Of a stretch of 64,000 nucleotides of DNA, positions 17,062-25,540 are shown piece after piece. The notes under the pieces were generated by a model. It saw only the letters and a program-made list of their open reading frames with translations. It had not been told where the DNA came from and did no database searches. Position numbers and translations under genes: made by a program. The stretch lies in NCBI RefSeq assembly GCF_029029525.1, contig NZ_JAKJSC010000001.1, forward strand, positions 2,876,402 through 2,940,401. Reading direction: 5' to 3'. Source of the stretch: Labilibaculum sp. DW002. Lineage in GTDB: Bacteria; Bacteroidota; Bacteroidia; Bacteroidales; Marinifilaceae. Each line of letters begins with the position of its first letter. Position 1 is the first letter of the stretch.

Positions 17062-18594
17062 ATGAAAGAATTTGGCGTTCAGGAAACACTACAAAGATTA
17101 GGCATAAAAGAAATTAACCAAGGGGTTTCAACCGGATCAAAATGGATTGAATGCAATGGAGCTGTAACAGAATCGATTTCTCCTATTGATGGAGCTCTTA
17201 TCGCAAAAGTTAAAAATGCTGATCGAGATGATTACGAAAAAGTATTGGATACAGCTCAAGATGCCTTTAAAGTTTGGCGTAAAATTCCAGCTCCTGCTCG
17301 TGGTGAAGTTGTTAGACAGATTGGGAATGCTCTTCGTGAGAATAAGGAAGATCTTGGAAAATTAGTCAGCTTCGAAATGGGTAAAATCTACCAAGAAGGT
17401 TTGGGTGAGGTTCAAGAGATGATTGATATTTGTGATTTTGCTGTCGGTCTTTCACGTCAACTATATGGTTTCACCATGCACTCAGAACGTCCCGATCATA
17501 AAATGATGGATCAATATCATCCTCTTGGCGTAGTAGGTGTTATTTCTGCCTTTAATTTCCCTGTTGCTGTTTGGGCATGGAATGCTATGATTGCAGCCGT
17601 TTGTGGCGATGTGATTATCTGGAAACCGAGTTCTAAAGTGCCTCTTTGTGCACTGGCTTGTCAGAATATTATTCAAAAAGTGTTAAAAGATAATGATGTT
17701 CCTGAGGGTGTTTTCAACCTCGTGGTTGCTAAATCATCGGTTATGGGTGATAATTTTATCGAAGATAAACGTGTTCCACTTATTTCTGTGACAGGATCAA
17801 CTGCAATAGGAAAACGAGTTGCCGAAAAAGTTGGTGCTCGTTTGGGAAAAACTATTGCTGAATTAGGTGGTAACAACGCTATTATTGTTGCACCAACTGC
17901 CGATTTAGATATCGCTATACCTGGAATTGTATTCGGTTCAGTAGGAACTGCTGGTCAACGTTGTACTTCAACACGTCGATTGATTATTCATGAAGATATT
18001 TACGATGATGTGAAAAATCGCCTTTTGAGCGCTTATGCTCAGGTAGAAAAGAAAATTGGAAACCCACTTGATCCAAACACCTTAGTTGGACCTGTTATCG
18101 ACGAAGATGCAGTTGATGTTTATAAGAATGCTATTGCTGAAGTGAAAAAAGCGGGCGGTAAAATTGTTTTTGGAGATAAGGTGATTGATGGCAATTACGT
18201 TTTACCAAGTTTTTGTGAGGTCGAAAATCATTGGCAAATTGTTCAGGATGAATCTTTTGTTCCTGTCTTGTACATCATGAAATACAAAACGCTTGATGAA
18301 GCTATAGAATTACACAACAATGTCCCTCAAGGTCTATCATCCTCTATCTTTACGATGAATATGAGGGAAGCTCAAACTTTTCTTTCAACAGTAGGTAGCG
18401 ATTGTGGAATTGCCAATGTCAATATTGGTACATCAGGAGCTGAAATTGGTGGTGCCTTTGGTGGTGAGAAAGAAACAGGCGGCGGACGCGAATCAGGTTC
18501 TGACTCATGGAAAACCTATATGCGCCGTCAGACCAATACAATTAATTATGGAACTGATTTACCTTTGGCTCAAGGCATAAAATTTGATCTTTAG
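17062..18594 (+). CDS. Aldehyde dehydrogenase, ALDH7 (aminoadipate-semialdehyde dehydrogenase) type
   Basis: This is an NAD(P)-dependent dehydrogenase of 510 residues, likely oxidising alpha-aminoadipate semialdehyde (piperideine-6-carboxylate) in lysine breakdown. The catalytic Cys301 sits in G-Q-R-C-T-S, the general base Glu267 in E-L-G-G-N-N, and Asn165 in A-F-N-F-P-V. The cofactor loop is V-T-G-S-T-A-I-G near 243-250. The E-L-G-G-N-N-A-I-I pattern and the ending R-R-Q-T-N-T-I-N-Y-G are typical of ALDH7A1/antiquitin rather than ALDH1. No lysine-catabolism genes lie beside it. Its own terminator follows and it appears monocistronic. Confidence 0.88.
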   Translation: MKEFGVQETLQRLGIKEINQGVSTGSKWIECNGAVTESISPIDGALIAKVKNADRDDYEKVLDTAQDAFKVWRKIPAPARGEVVRQIGNALRENKEDLGKLVSFEMGKIYQEGLGEVQEMIDICDFAVGLSRQLYGFTMHSERPDHKMMDQYHPLGVVGVISAFNFPVAVWAWNAMIAAVCGDVIIWKPSSKVPLCALACQNIIQKVLKDNDVPEGVFNLVVAKSSVMGDNFIEDKRVPLISVTGSTAIGKRVAEKVGARLGKTIAELGGNNAIIVAPTADLDIAIPGIVFGSVGTAGQRCTSTRRLIIHEDIYDDVKNRLLSAYAQVEKKIGNPLDPNTLVGPVIDEDAVDVYKNAIAEVKKAGGKIVFGDKVIDGNYVLPSFCEVENHWQIVQDESFVPVLYIMKYKTLDEAIELHNNVPQGLSSSIFTMNMREAQTFLSTVGSDCGIANVNIGTSGAEIGGAFGGEKETGGGRESGSDSWKTYMRRQTNTINYGTDLPLAQGIKFDL

Positions 18595-18629
18595 ATACAA
18601 CACACCAAACACTTACTTTTTATTAGGAA

Positions 18630-18655
18630 AATACCTCGGCACTTGTCGGGGTATT
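18630..18655 (+). terminator. Terminator of the ALDH7-type gene
   Basis: AATACC pairs with GGTATT around a partly paired CGG/TCGG inner stem, followed by a T-run through 18660. It is about 36 bp past the stop. Confidence 0.85.
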
Positions 18656-18730
18656 TTTTTGCACATAAAATTGCTTTCAATAAGATCTCAGAATATCCTA
18701 CACATAATTTTAAAACAATCGATAAATTGT

Positions 18731-18738
18731 TAATTTTG
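18731..18738 (+). promoter_or_regulatory. Putative -7 box of the 920-residue propeller protein gene
   Basis: TAATTTTG is a perfect TAnnTTTG match 32 bp before the start codon. Confidence 0.45.
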
Positions 18739-18770
18739 ATCAATCACTATACCATGCAACCGAATTTACC

Positions 18771-21533
18771 ATGCTGAAAAAAATCCTAAGCTCTTTTTTA
18801 ATCGTATTTCTTCTGGCAATCATTGTTTTAGGCTACTTGTACCTTCAAAAGCAGAAGGTTTACAAAGGTGTTGATCCTTTCTCAGCAATTCCGGTAAACT
18901 CAGAAATGATTATTCAATTTGAAAGTTTAGAACAATTAATTTCAAAATTGGAGAACAATACAGGGGTTTGGCAAGAGCTAAGCAAATTTGATGATATTGC
19001 TAATATTAACAAGAACCTTCAATTTCTTGATAGTCTGGTAAGCAATTTTAGCTCTGAAGGAGCTTTTTCATTAGATCGATCCTTTACCATGGCAAGTCAT
19101 CTGCAAGGTAAAAATGAAATCGAATACCTCTACATCCTTCCCATAACGGACTATTTAGAAGAGAAAAAACTTCAGAATTCGATTATCAATTGGGTTGGAC
19201 TAGAATCACCCGTTAAAGAACGATCTTATCACAACACAACCTTGTTCAGTATTCCTTTAAAAGATCCTAAAGCAAAAGGAATACACTTTGCATTTTCGAA
19301 AGGCTTATTTGTTGCCAGTAGATCCATGTTATTGGTAGAAAATTCGCTTCGCCAATTAAGTACCGAGAACTCAATTTCCAAGTCGAAAGGTTTTGAACAA
19401 ATTAGAAGAACAGTTGGCAAAAATGTTGATGCAAACCTCTTTTTTAACCTAAAAACCTATCCTAAGCAAGTTTCTTTATCCTTAGATAAACAATACAGTA
19501 AGTTCATTCGCAATTATACGAATCTGGCAAACTGGACCGAACTAGATCTCAGTTTCAGAAATCGTATCATTCTGCTTAACGGATTTACCTATAGTGATCC
19601 TCAGCAAGGCAACCTGATGAATCTTTTTCTTCAACAAGAGCCAGTTAAAATGGAAATGGAATCCATCATTCCATCGAGTACCAGCATTTTAAGTATTTTG
19701 GGAATAGATGATGCTCCTTTGCACAAAGGAAAGTATCGTAAGTTTCTCGATCAGATGGGGAAATTGTCTGAATATCAAAAAAACATTAACGAGATTAAAA
19801 AGAAAACTGGCGTTGATTACGAAGAGGCTATTTATTCTATACTTCACAAAGAGATTGGACTTGCCTTTTCGGAAGGATTAACCAACAAGCGTTTTACCAT
19901 TATTAGAACCAAAAGTGCAAGCATTGCAAAGGAAAAGATGCTTAAAATGATTAACGGTTATGCAAAAAAACAACAACGCACATTAGCATATTACAAGCGA
20001 ACATATCAGCTCGACAAAGAAACTAGTTTCGATATTTTTCGATTACCTGAAGATCGCATTCCAGAAAAGTTATTTGGAAGCTTCTTTACGGATGCCTCAT
20101 CGTCTTATTTCACCTTTATTGAGAATTACATGATAATGGGCCCGAGCATCGCTTCCTTATCGGAATTCATTCAGGAATCAGTTTTGGGAAAAACGCTTGA
20201 CACCAACCAAAGCTATCAGGAAAACAAGGAGTATTTATCCAACAAAGCAAACTTCTATTTTTATACCTCAACACCAAAGGCGAATGCTTTTATTTCAAGC
20301 TTTTTAAATGCTGATTTACAGAAAGAGATAAAAAACAACAAAGAAAGTGTGAACAAATTTCAGGCAATTGGCTTACAGCTAAGCTCAAATCGAAATTTGA
20401 TTTACAACAATTTATTTATTGAATACGACCCAGTTCTGGAATTAGCTCCTCAAACCGATTGGGAATCGAGACTAGACACTTGTTTTGCACACAAACCATA
20501 CCTGGTTCAAAATCATTACACTAAAGAGAATGAAATTCTGGTTCAGGACATAAACAACCAGCTGCATCTTTTGAATCCTTCAGGACGTGTTTTATGGAAA
20601 AAAGAACTGGAATCTCAAATTATTGGTAAAGTTCATCAGATCGATTTGTTTAAAAATGGAAAGCTACAATACCTTTTCACAACGAAAAATAGACTTCATT
20701 TGGTCGATAGAAATGGAAATAATGTCAATAATTATCCTGTAAAGCTTAAGGCAGAAGCAGTTCGTGGCGTTTCTATTTTCGACTACGATAAAAATAAAAA
20801 CTACCGCTTTTTTATTCCTTGTAAGGATCGAAAGATATATGCTTATACCAAAGAAGGAAAATCATTAACTGGTTGGAACTCTTCTAAAGCTGAAAATGAA
20901 ATAACTTGCGAGATTCAACATTTTAGAATTAAGAACAAAGATTACATTGTATACGCTGACAAGTATAGATTCTATATTTTAAACCGTCGTGGTCAAGAGA
21001 GAATTAAACCAAAAGTGCAGTTTTCAAAATCAGTAAACAATCCTTTTTATCTTGAAAAAGCAGTTGGTAATATCAGCGACAGACTGGTAACGACGGACAA
21101 CAATGGAAACATTTATTACTGCTATTTAAATGGTAAAGTTGAAAAGAAATCTTTTACACAACTTTCCGAAGCTCACTTTTTTACTGCGGCCGACCTAAAT
21201 GCCGATGGCAAAAATGAATACCTTTTTGCAGATTACAACTTCTTGAAGATATTTAATGCAGCTGGGAAGCAAACATTAGATCAAAAATTTGACTCTAACA
21301 TTAGCTTTAAACCCAATGTTTATCAATTCTCCAGAAGAAATATTGAAATTGGAATTTGTCTAGAAGACGAAAATAAAATATTCCTTATTGATCCAGCTGG
21401 AAACAAGCACAAAGGATTTCCCTTAAAAGGGAATACGGAGTTCTCGATTGGATTTTCTAAAACAGGCGATAAATCCTTTAACCTTTATGTTGGAGACAAT
21501 CGAAACTTCCTTCTAAACTATTCCGTACAATAA
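18771..21533 (+). CDS. Large membrane-anchored protein: DUF3352-like N-terminal half, propeller-like C-terminal half
   Basis: This protein of 920 residues has an N-terminal signal anchor (about 5-27) and no lipobox, so most of it is periplasmic. The first part (about 35-560) has long alternating strands and helices, reminiscent of DUF3352/DUF3352-like proteins; that match is from memory and uncertain. The second part (about 575-920) has repeating blades with V-Q-D-I-N-N-Q-L-H-L-L-N-P-S-G, I-D-L-F-K-N-G-K-L-Q-Y-L-F, V-D-R-N-G-N-N-V and D-L-N-A-D-G-K-N-E-Y-L-F motifs, like the VCBS/FG-GAP or PQQ-type beta-propellers. Calcium may bind at D-x-N-x-D-G. There is no catalytic signature. It is monocistronic and the function is unknown. 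Confidence 0.6.
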   Translation: MLKKILSSFLIVFLLAIIVLGYLYLQKQKVYKGVDPFSAIPVNSEMIIQFESLEQLISKLENNTGVWQELSKFDDIANINKNLQFLDSLVSNFSSEGAFSLDRSFTMASHLQGKNEIEYLYILPITDYLEEKKLQNSIINWVGLESPVKERSYHNTTLFSIPLKDPKAKGIHFAFSKGLFVASRSMLLVENSLRQLSTENSISKSKGFEQIRRTVGKNVDANLFFNLKTYPKQVSLSLDKQYSKFIRNYTNLANWTELDLSFRNRIILLNGFTYSDPQQGNLMNLFLQQEPVKMEMESIIPSSTSILSILGIDDAPLHKGKYRKFLDQMGKLSEYQKNINEIKKKTGVDYEEAIYSILHKEIGLAFSEGLTNKRFTIIRTKSASIAKEKMLKMINGYAKKQQRTLAYYKRTYQLDKETSFDIFRLPEDRIPEKLFGSFFTDASSSYFTFIENYMIMGPSIASLSEFIQESVLGKTLDTNQSYQENKEYLSNKANFYFYTSTPKANAFISSFLNADLQKEIKNNKESVNKFQAIGLQLSSNRNLIYNNLFIEYDPVLELAPQTDWESRLDTCFAHKPYLVQNHYTKENEILVQDINNQLHLLNPSGRVLWKKELESQIIGKVHQIDLFKNGKLQYLFTTKNRLHLVDRNGNNVNNYPVKLKAEAVRGVSIFDYDKNKNYRFFIPCKDRKIYAYTKEGKSLTGWNSSKAENEITCEIQHFRIKNKDYIVYADKYRFYILNRRGQERIKPKVQFSKSVNNPFYLEKAVGNISDRLVTTDNNGNIYYCYLNGKVEKKSFTQLSEAHFFTAADLNADGKNEYLFADYNFLKIFNAAGKQTLDQKFDSNISFKPNVYQFSRRNIEIGICLEDENKIFLIDPAGNKHKGFPLKGNTEFSIGFSKTGDKSFNLYVGDNRNFLLNYSVQ

Positions 21534-21704
21534 GCGCTTTATCAGGAATAACGAGTCATTCATCTATTAAGAAAATCAACTCAATGAAGTCTTTGATTAT
21601 CTAACCATGTGAAATAAATGCTTGTTATTTAAGATTGTACGATTAGGGTTTGTGCTCCATAAATCGGTACATCTTAAAAAAATGTATATTTAATTAAAAC
21701 GACT

Positions 21705-23372
21705 ATGATACTTAAATTTAAATCTCTGATCCCTTTTCTTCTTGCCAGTATTTTAGCTTTATCAACCCAATCTTGTTTCGATGGAGACGATTACGATATG
21801 GATAAGCTATCTGAACAAGTTGACTGGACTCCGAACATGATTGTCCCTGCTGGTTACGGTACTTATACTTTATGGTATTTATTGAACCAACATGAGGCCG
21901 ACCCTGCCGATCAAACCATCATGTTAGATGCTGAAGGATTTTTACACATTAAGTATTTGGAAGAAGATATTTTCACTTATAATGTTGCTGATGTTTTGGA
22001 TTTTCCAGCTCAATCGGCCCTTAACTTATCTTATTCTTTACCAAGTTTTGGTGTTGGAATAGATTACGGATTACTACCTACATTCTCTCCTCAAACCGAT
22101 CAAATTCAAATTACAACAGGCGGCTCAACAGCTATCACGCTATATGAGTTAGATCTGAATGCGAACCTCAGATTTCTTATCTCGAATCCGTTAAATAAAT
22201 TTGTAGATCTTTCAGTTTCGATTCCTAACGGAACAGTGGGTGGAGCAGCTATTAATGAAGTATTTAATTTAGATCCCAATCTTCCGAATCAAGAAAAAAT
22301 ATTAAACCTAGCAGATCTAAATTTACTTTTCAATACACCATATACCACCAATAACGATATTGATATTGTTTTCAACATTACTGTTATTGATGATGGTGGA
22401 TTAGTAACCAGTTCAGGAGATCTTGGAATTAATCTTGAAGTTCAGAATATAGATTTTCAATTGGCGCAAGGCGATTTTGGCAACCAAAGCATTCTTCTTG
22501 ATGCTGGAAATATTGATATGGATGTTGATTTTTGGGATGATATAGAAGGAGATTATCAATTTGCCAATCCTCAAATATCTCTGCAAATGGAAAATTCGGT
22601 TGGTGTTCCTTTTCAAATAAATGCTGACATAATTGGCTACGCATCGGATGGAACTAGTGCTGCATTAAATCCTGATGCATTGCAACCAAACTATCCTAAT
22701 GCTGTTTCAGCAACTAATCCATTGGCGATTGATGCAATAACAGAAATCATTACCTATGATAAAAACAACTCCGATATTGTTGATCTAATGGCTTTACCTC
22801 CATCAGACAGATTAGAGTACATGGGCGATATTACCTTAAATCCTGTAGGTGCAATTGCTCCTACCCCAACAACTCCAAACCTAATTAGTAATAATTCAGC
22901 TATTGGTGTTGATATTGAAATTGATATTCCTTTGGATTTTACAGCGAACAAACTAATGCTGAGAGATACAATTGAAGATCTTGACATTAGTGATGCTGAT
23001 AAAATAATGAATGCAGCTGTAGTTATTGTTACTGAAAATGGATATCCGCTTGACGTAATGATTGATAAAATTTACTTTACGGATGCAGCCTACAATATAA
23101 TTGATGAAATTACAGACAATGAGGTGATAGATGCAGCTACTGTATTTACCACGGGAGCAAAAATTGGTGAAGTTGATCCTAGTTCTATTAAGGAAGTTGA
23201 ACATCAAATTAAATTGACTCAAACACAGATCGAAAATCTAAATAAAACCGAAAACCTAATTATTAACGCTAGTGTGAGCACAAGTAATGGTGGAGTTCCC
23301 GTTAAATTAAAGGGAGATTATGAATTGAAATTCACCCTCTCTGTTCAGGCACAAATCGACCTTAATAACTAA
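21705..23372 (+). CDS. Lipoprotein of unknown function, paired with the DUF5723 barrel
   Basis: The 555-residue precursor has a lipobox-like segment, S-T-Q-S-C, near residues 20-24. It then starts F-D-G-D-D-Y-D-M-D-K-L-S-E-Q-V-D-W-T-P, seen in other Bacteroidota surface lipoproteins. The mature chain is rich in Asn, Asp, Ile and beta-strand patterns with no Cys, and is probably a series of Ig-like or barrel-edge sandwich domains. No enzymatic motif is seen. The DUF5723 outer-membrane barrel follows by 21 bp, so the two are co-transcribed and may act as a lipoprotein-barrel pair. The Asp just after the lipobox region would be compatible with surface export. Confidence 0.6.
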   Translation: MILKFKSLIPFLLASILALSTQSCFDGDDYDMDKLSEQVDWTPNMIVPAGYGTYTLWYLLNQHEADPADQTIMLDAEGFLHIKYLEEDIFTYNVADVLDFPAQSALNLSYSLPSFGVGIDYGLLPTFSPQTDQIQITTGGSTAITLYELDLNANLRFLISNPLNKFVDLSVSIPNGTVGGAAINEVFNLDPNLPNQEKILNLADLNLLFNTPYTTNNDIDIVFNITVIDDGGLVTSSGDLGINLEVQNIDFQLAQGDFGNQSILLDAGNIDMDVDFWDDIEGDYQFANPQISLQMENSVGVPFQINADIIGYASDGTSAALNPDALQPNYPNAVSATNPLAIDAITEIITYDKNNSDIVDLMALPPSDRLEYMGDITLNPVGAIAPTPTTPNLISNNSAIGVDIEIDIPLDFTANKLMLRDTIEDLDISDADKIMNAAVVIVTENGYPLDVMIDKIYFTDAAYNIIDEITDNEVIDAATVFTTGAKIGEVDPSSIKEVEHQIKLTQTQIENLNKTENLIINASVSTSNGGVPVKLKGDYELKFTLSVQAQIDLNN

Positions 23373-23393
23373 TCGCACTAACCATTACCGACC

Positions 23394-24866
23394 ATGATTA
23401 AATCTATTAGTAAAACTATTTTAGCTGGATTATTCTTTTTACTGCTTGCAGTTCCTGCATCGGCACAAAAAATGAACAGCACTTTGTATTTTTTGCAAAA
23501 TGCTCCTCAAGCAAATCAATTAAATCCAGCGATTCAACCTGAGTGCAAAGTATTTGTTGGCTTTCCAGCATTAAGCTCTGTTTATTTAAATTATAGCAAC
23601 AGTAGCTTTGGCTACAATGATATTATTACTGATGGAACAGGTATCAGAAAAGATTCTTTGGTAGTTGATGTCAATGGTTTCCACGATGCCTTAAAAACAA
23701 CCAATTTTATATCAGAACAATTCGAATTGACCCTTTTCGCACTTGGAATTCGTGCTAAAAAGTACTTTTTCACTTTAGACATTATCGAAAAACAAGATAC
23801 TCGCTTTAGCTTCGACAAAGAAATGATCACTTTTCTAAAAGACGGTAATTACGATTTTAGAGGACGTACTTCCAACTGGGGAGGCCTTGGTTTAGATGCA
23901 AGTTATTATCATGAAGTTGCGCTTGGCGTATCTAAACAAGTCAATGATAAATGGACTGTTGGGATCAAGGGGAAAATTCTATTCGGTATTGCCAATCTTC
24001 ACATGGAAAATTCGGACATGTCCGTTTTCACCTCCGCTACAGGAAATGAGATTGTACTCAAATCAGAGCATCTCCTTCGTGCTTCCATGCCAATTAATCA
24101 AATTGGAATCGATTCTGATGGTTTCGTAAATGATGTTGATATTGACGGGAATGATTACGATGCAGATTTCTTCACAAACACAAGTAATAAAGGTTTTGCT
24201 GTCGATTTGGGTATGACCTATCAAATGGACGAAAAAACTCGTTTATACGCAAGTATATTAGATATTGGATCTATTAAATGGAAAACAGATGGTCACGAAT
24301 TTTCTCAAGATGGTTCGTTTACCTGGACAGGTGCAGATTGGTCTCAATCGGGAAATTCAAATGATCCTAACTACGAAGAAATAGAAGATGTTTTCGAAGA
24401 TTTAAGTGATTCTATTGCTGATCAATTTCGAGTTTCGAACAATATCGATAGTTATTCTGTTGGCTTGCCAACAAAAATCTATTTAGGAGGAACGCATCAA
24501 CTAAATAAAAAGCTTAATGTTGGTGCATTAAGTCGTACCGAAATATTTAATGGGAAAGTACAATCGGCATTAACTTTTTCGGCAAATGCTCGCTTCTTTA
24601 AAAACCTAAGCACATCGCTTAGTTATTCGGTTGTAAACAATTCTTATAATAACATAGGATTCGGCTTATCAACCAAATTAGGTCCAACACAGTTTTATGT
24701 TGTTAGCGACAATGTTATGGCTGCAATTAAGCCAAACAGTGCTCATTTGGCAAATATTCGTTTTGGTATCAACTTCCTATTTGGTTGCAGAGACAAAACA
24801 ATAACAAAGAATTCTTGCTCTTTCGAGGATGAGATTAAAAACGAGAAAAAACGTTTATACAAATAG
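23394..24866 (+). CDS. DUF5723 family outer-membrane protein
   Basis: The 490-residue precursor has a signal peptide (A-G-L-F-F-L-L-L-A-V-P-A-S-A-Q, cleavage near 25). The start of the mature chain, T-L-Y-F-L-Q-N-A-P-Q-A-N-Q-L-N-P-A-I-Q-P, is the hallmark of DUF5723 and resembles the N-terminus of PorV/FadL-like barrels. The rest alternates strands with aromatic girdle residues, and one acidic loop carries D-x-D-G-N-D-Y-D-A-D (about 245-256). The C-terminal strand F-G-I-N-F-L-F-G-C is followed by a short charged tail. It follows the lipoprotein gene by 21 bp. A strong hairpin ends the unit. Function is unknown; transport or surface anchoring is plausible. Confidence 0.75.
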   Translation: MIKSISKTILAGLFFLLLAVPASAQKMNSTLYFLQNAPQANQLNPAIQPECKVFVGFPALSSVYLNYSNSSFGYNDIITDGTGIRKDSLVVDVNGFHDALKTTNFISEQFELTLFALGIRAKKYFFTLDIIEKQDTRFSFDKEMITFLKDGNYDFRGRTSNWGGLGLDASYYHEVALGVSKQVNDKWTVGIKGKILFGIANLHMENSDMSVFTSATGNEIVLKSEHLLRASMPINQIGIDSDGFVNDVDIDGNDYDADFFTNTSNKGFAVDLGMTYQMDEKTRLYASILDIGSIKWKTDGHEFSQDGSFTWTGADWSQSGNSNDPNYEEIEDVFEDLSDSIADQFRVSNNIDSYSVGLPTKIYLGGTHQLNKKLNVGALSRTEIFNGKVQSALTFSANARFFKNLSTSLSYSVVNNSYNNIGFGLSTKLGPTQFYVVSDNVMAAIKPNSAHLANIRFGINFLFGCRDKTITKNSCSFEDEIKNEKKRLYK

Positions 24867-24918
24867 AAAATATTTTAAGAAACTCCCTATGGGGGTATTT
24901 ACATTAATTCAAATTCAG

Positions 24919-24938
24919 GACTGCCTTTCGAGGCAGTC
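24919..24938 (+). terminator. Terminator of the lipoprotein-DUF5723 operon
   Basis: The perfect stem GACTGCCT / AGGCAGTC has a stable TTCG tetraloop, followed by eight T residues. Confidence 0.95.
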
Positions 24939-24984
24939 TTTTTTTTGCTTCAATTCGAAATTTTAAACACAAAATTATTTGTAA

Positions 24985-25075
24985 ATCTTGCGTTAGGGAT
25001 TATAGTGGAAACCCCACAGCGAAGAATGAGTGAGGAGTTGCAACGAAAAGCCCGCCCGAAGGGAACGCCCAAAAG
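24985..25075. ncRNA. Putative structured intergenic element
   Basis: The sequence between the DUF5723 terminator and the DUF4834 promoter can fold as a closed domain. GCGTT (24990-24994) pairs with AACGC (25064-25068). Inside are a GTGG/CCAC hairpin with a short A-rich loop (25005-25017) and a CCC-GAA-GGG mini-hairpin (25055-25063). A run of codons through it would give a low-complexity basic peptide, which I reject as a gene. I recall similar AGGGAT...GCCCG...GGGACGC sequences in intergenic regions of other Bacteroidota, but cannot verify this here. It lies upstream of the DUF4834 -7 box, so it is unlikely to be part of that mRNA. Orientation is unknown. Confidence 0.45.
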
Positions 25076-25113
25076 ACAATGCCAAAGAACTGCTGAAAAA
25101 AAAATGAAATGCT

Positions 25114-25121
25114 TATATTTG
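25114..25121 (+). promoter_or_regulatory. Putative -7 box of the DUF4834 gene
   Basis: TATATTTG is a perfect TAnnTTTG match 22 bp before the start codon. Confidence 0.45.
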
Positions 25122-25143
25122 TCCTTCAAAATAAAGTAAGATT

Positions 25144-25386
25144 ATGAAATTTATATTAATTGCAATAGGGGTTTATTTCCTGATCAAATATTTATTTAGA
25201 GCTTTTTTTCCAGTTATTGTGAAGAAGACTTTTGATAAAATGCAACAGCAACAACAAAATCAACAACAGCAATACCAACAGAAACCAGAAGGTGAAGTAA
25301 CTGTTGAAAAACCTTCCGACACAGCGGGAAACCCACACAAAAAAGACATTGGCGACTATGTTGATTTTGAAGAAGTGGATGATTAG
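25144..25386 (+). CDS. DUF4834 family small membrane protein
   Basis: An 80-residue protein with one N-terminal transmembrane helix (about 3-26, I-L-I-A-I-G-V-Y-F-L-I-K-Y-L-F). A Gln-rich stretch follows (about 37-50), then a hydrophilic tail ending D-I-G-D-Y-V-D-F-E-E-V-D-D. The combination of a short anchor, Q-rich linker and conserved D-Y-V-D-[F/Y]-E-E tail is typical of the DUF4834 family in Bacteroidota. Function is unknown. It lies upstream of the glycyl-tRNA synthetase gene, which has its own -7 box, so the two are probably separate transcripts. Confidence 0.8.
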   Translation: MKFILIAIGVYFLIKYLFRAFFPVIVKKTFDKMQQQQQNQQQQYQQKPEGEVTVEKPSDTAGNPHKKDIGDYVDFEEVDD

Positions 25387-25449
25387 TTCATCTTATGACC
25401 TCAGTGTTAAGATTACCAATTAACTAGAGCGTTAGTTGGCATTTTTTTG

Positions 25450-25457
25450 TACTTTTG
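25450..25457 (+). promoter_or_regulatory. Putative -7 box of glyS
   Basis: TACTTTTG is a perfect TAnnTTTG match. The start codon lies 83 bp downstream, leaving an untranslated leader of roughly 75 nt with no strong hairpin visible. Confidence 0.4.
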
Positions 25458-25540
25458 CTACTTGCTTTATCTTAAAGCTGTTTTATAATGCCTAAGATAT
25501 CAATACCAAAATTTTTAATAAACCTCAAAATATAAGATTT

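Noticed and set aside
22953..23222. Minus-strand 89-codon frame inside the lipoprotein gene
   Set aside because: Antisense shadow; Asn/Ile-rich because of the host gene's base composition.
24945..25139. Plus-strand 64-codon reading frame upstream of DUF4834
   Set aside because: It runs through the structured element, gives a basic low-complexity peptide, begins in the terminator T-run and ends just before the DUF4834 start.
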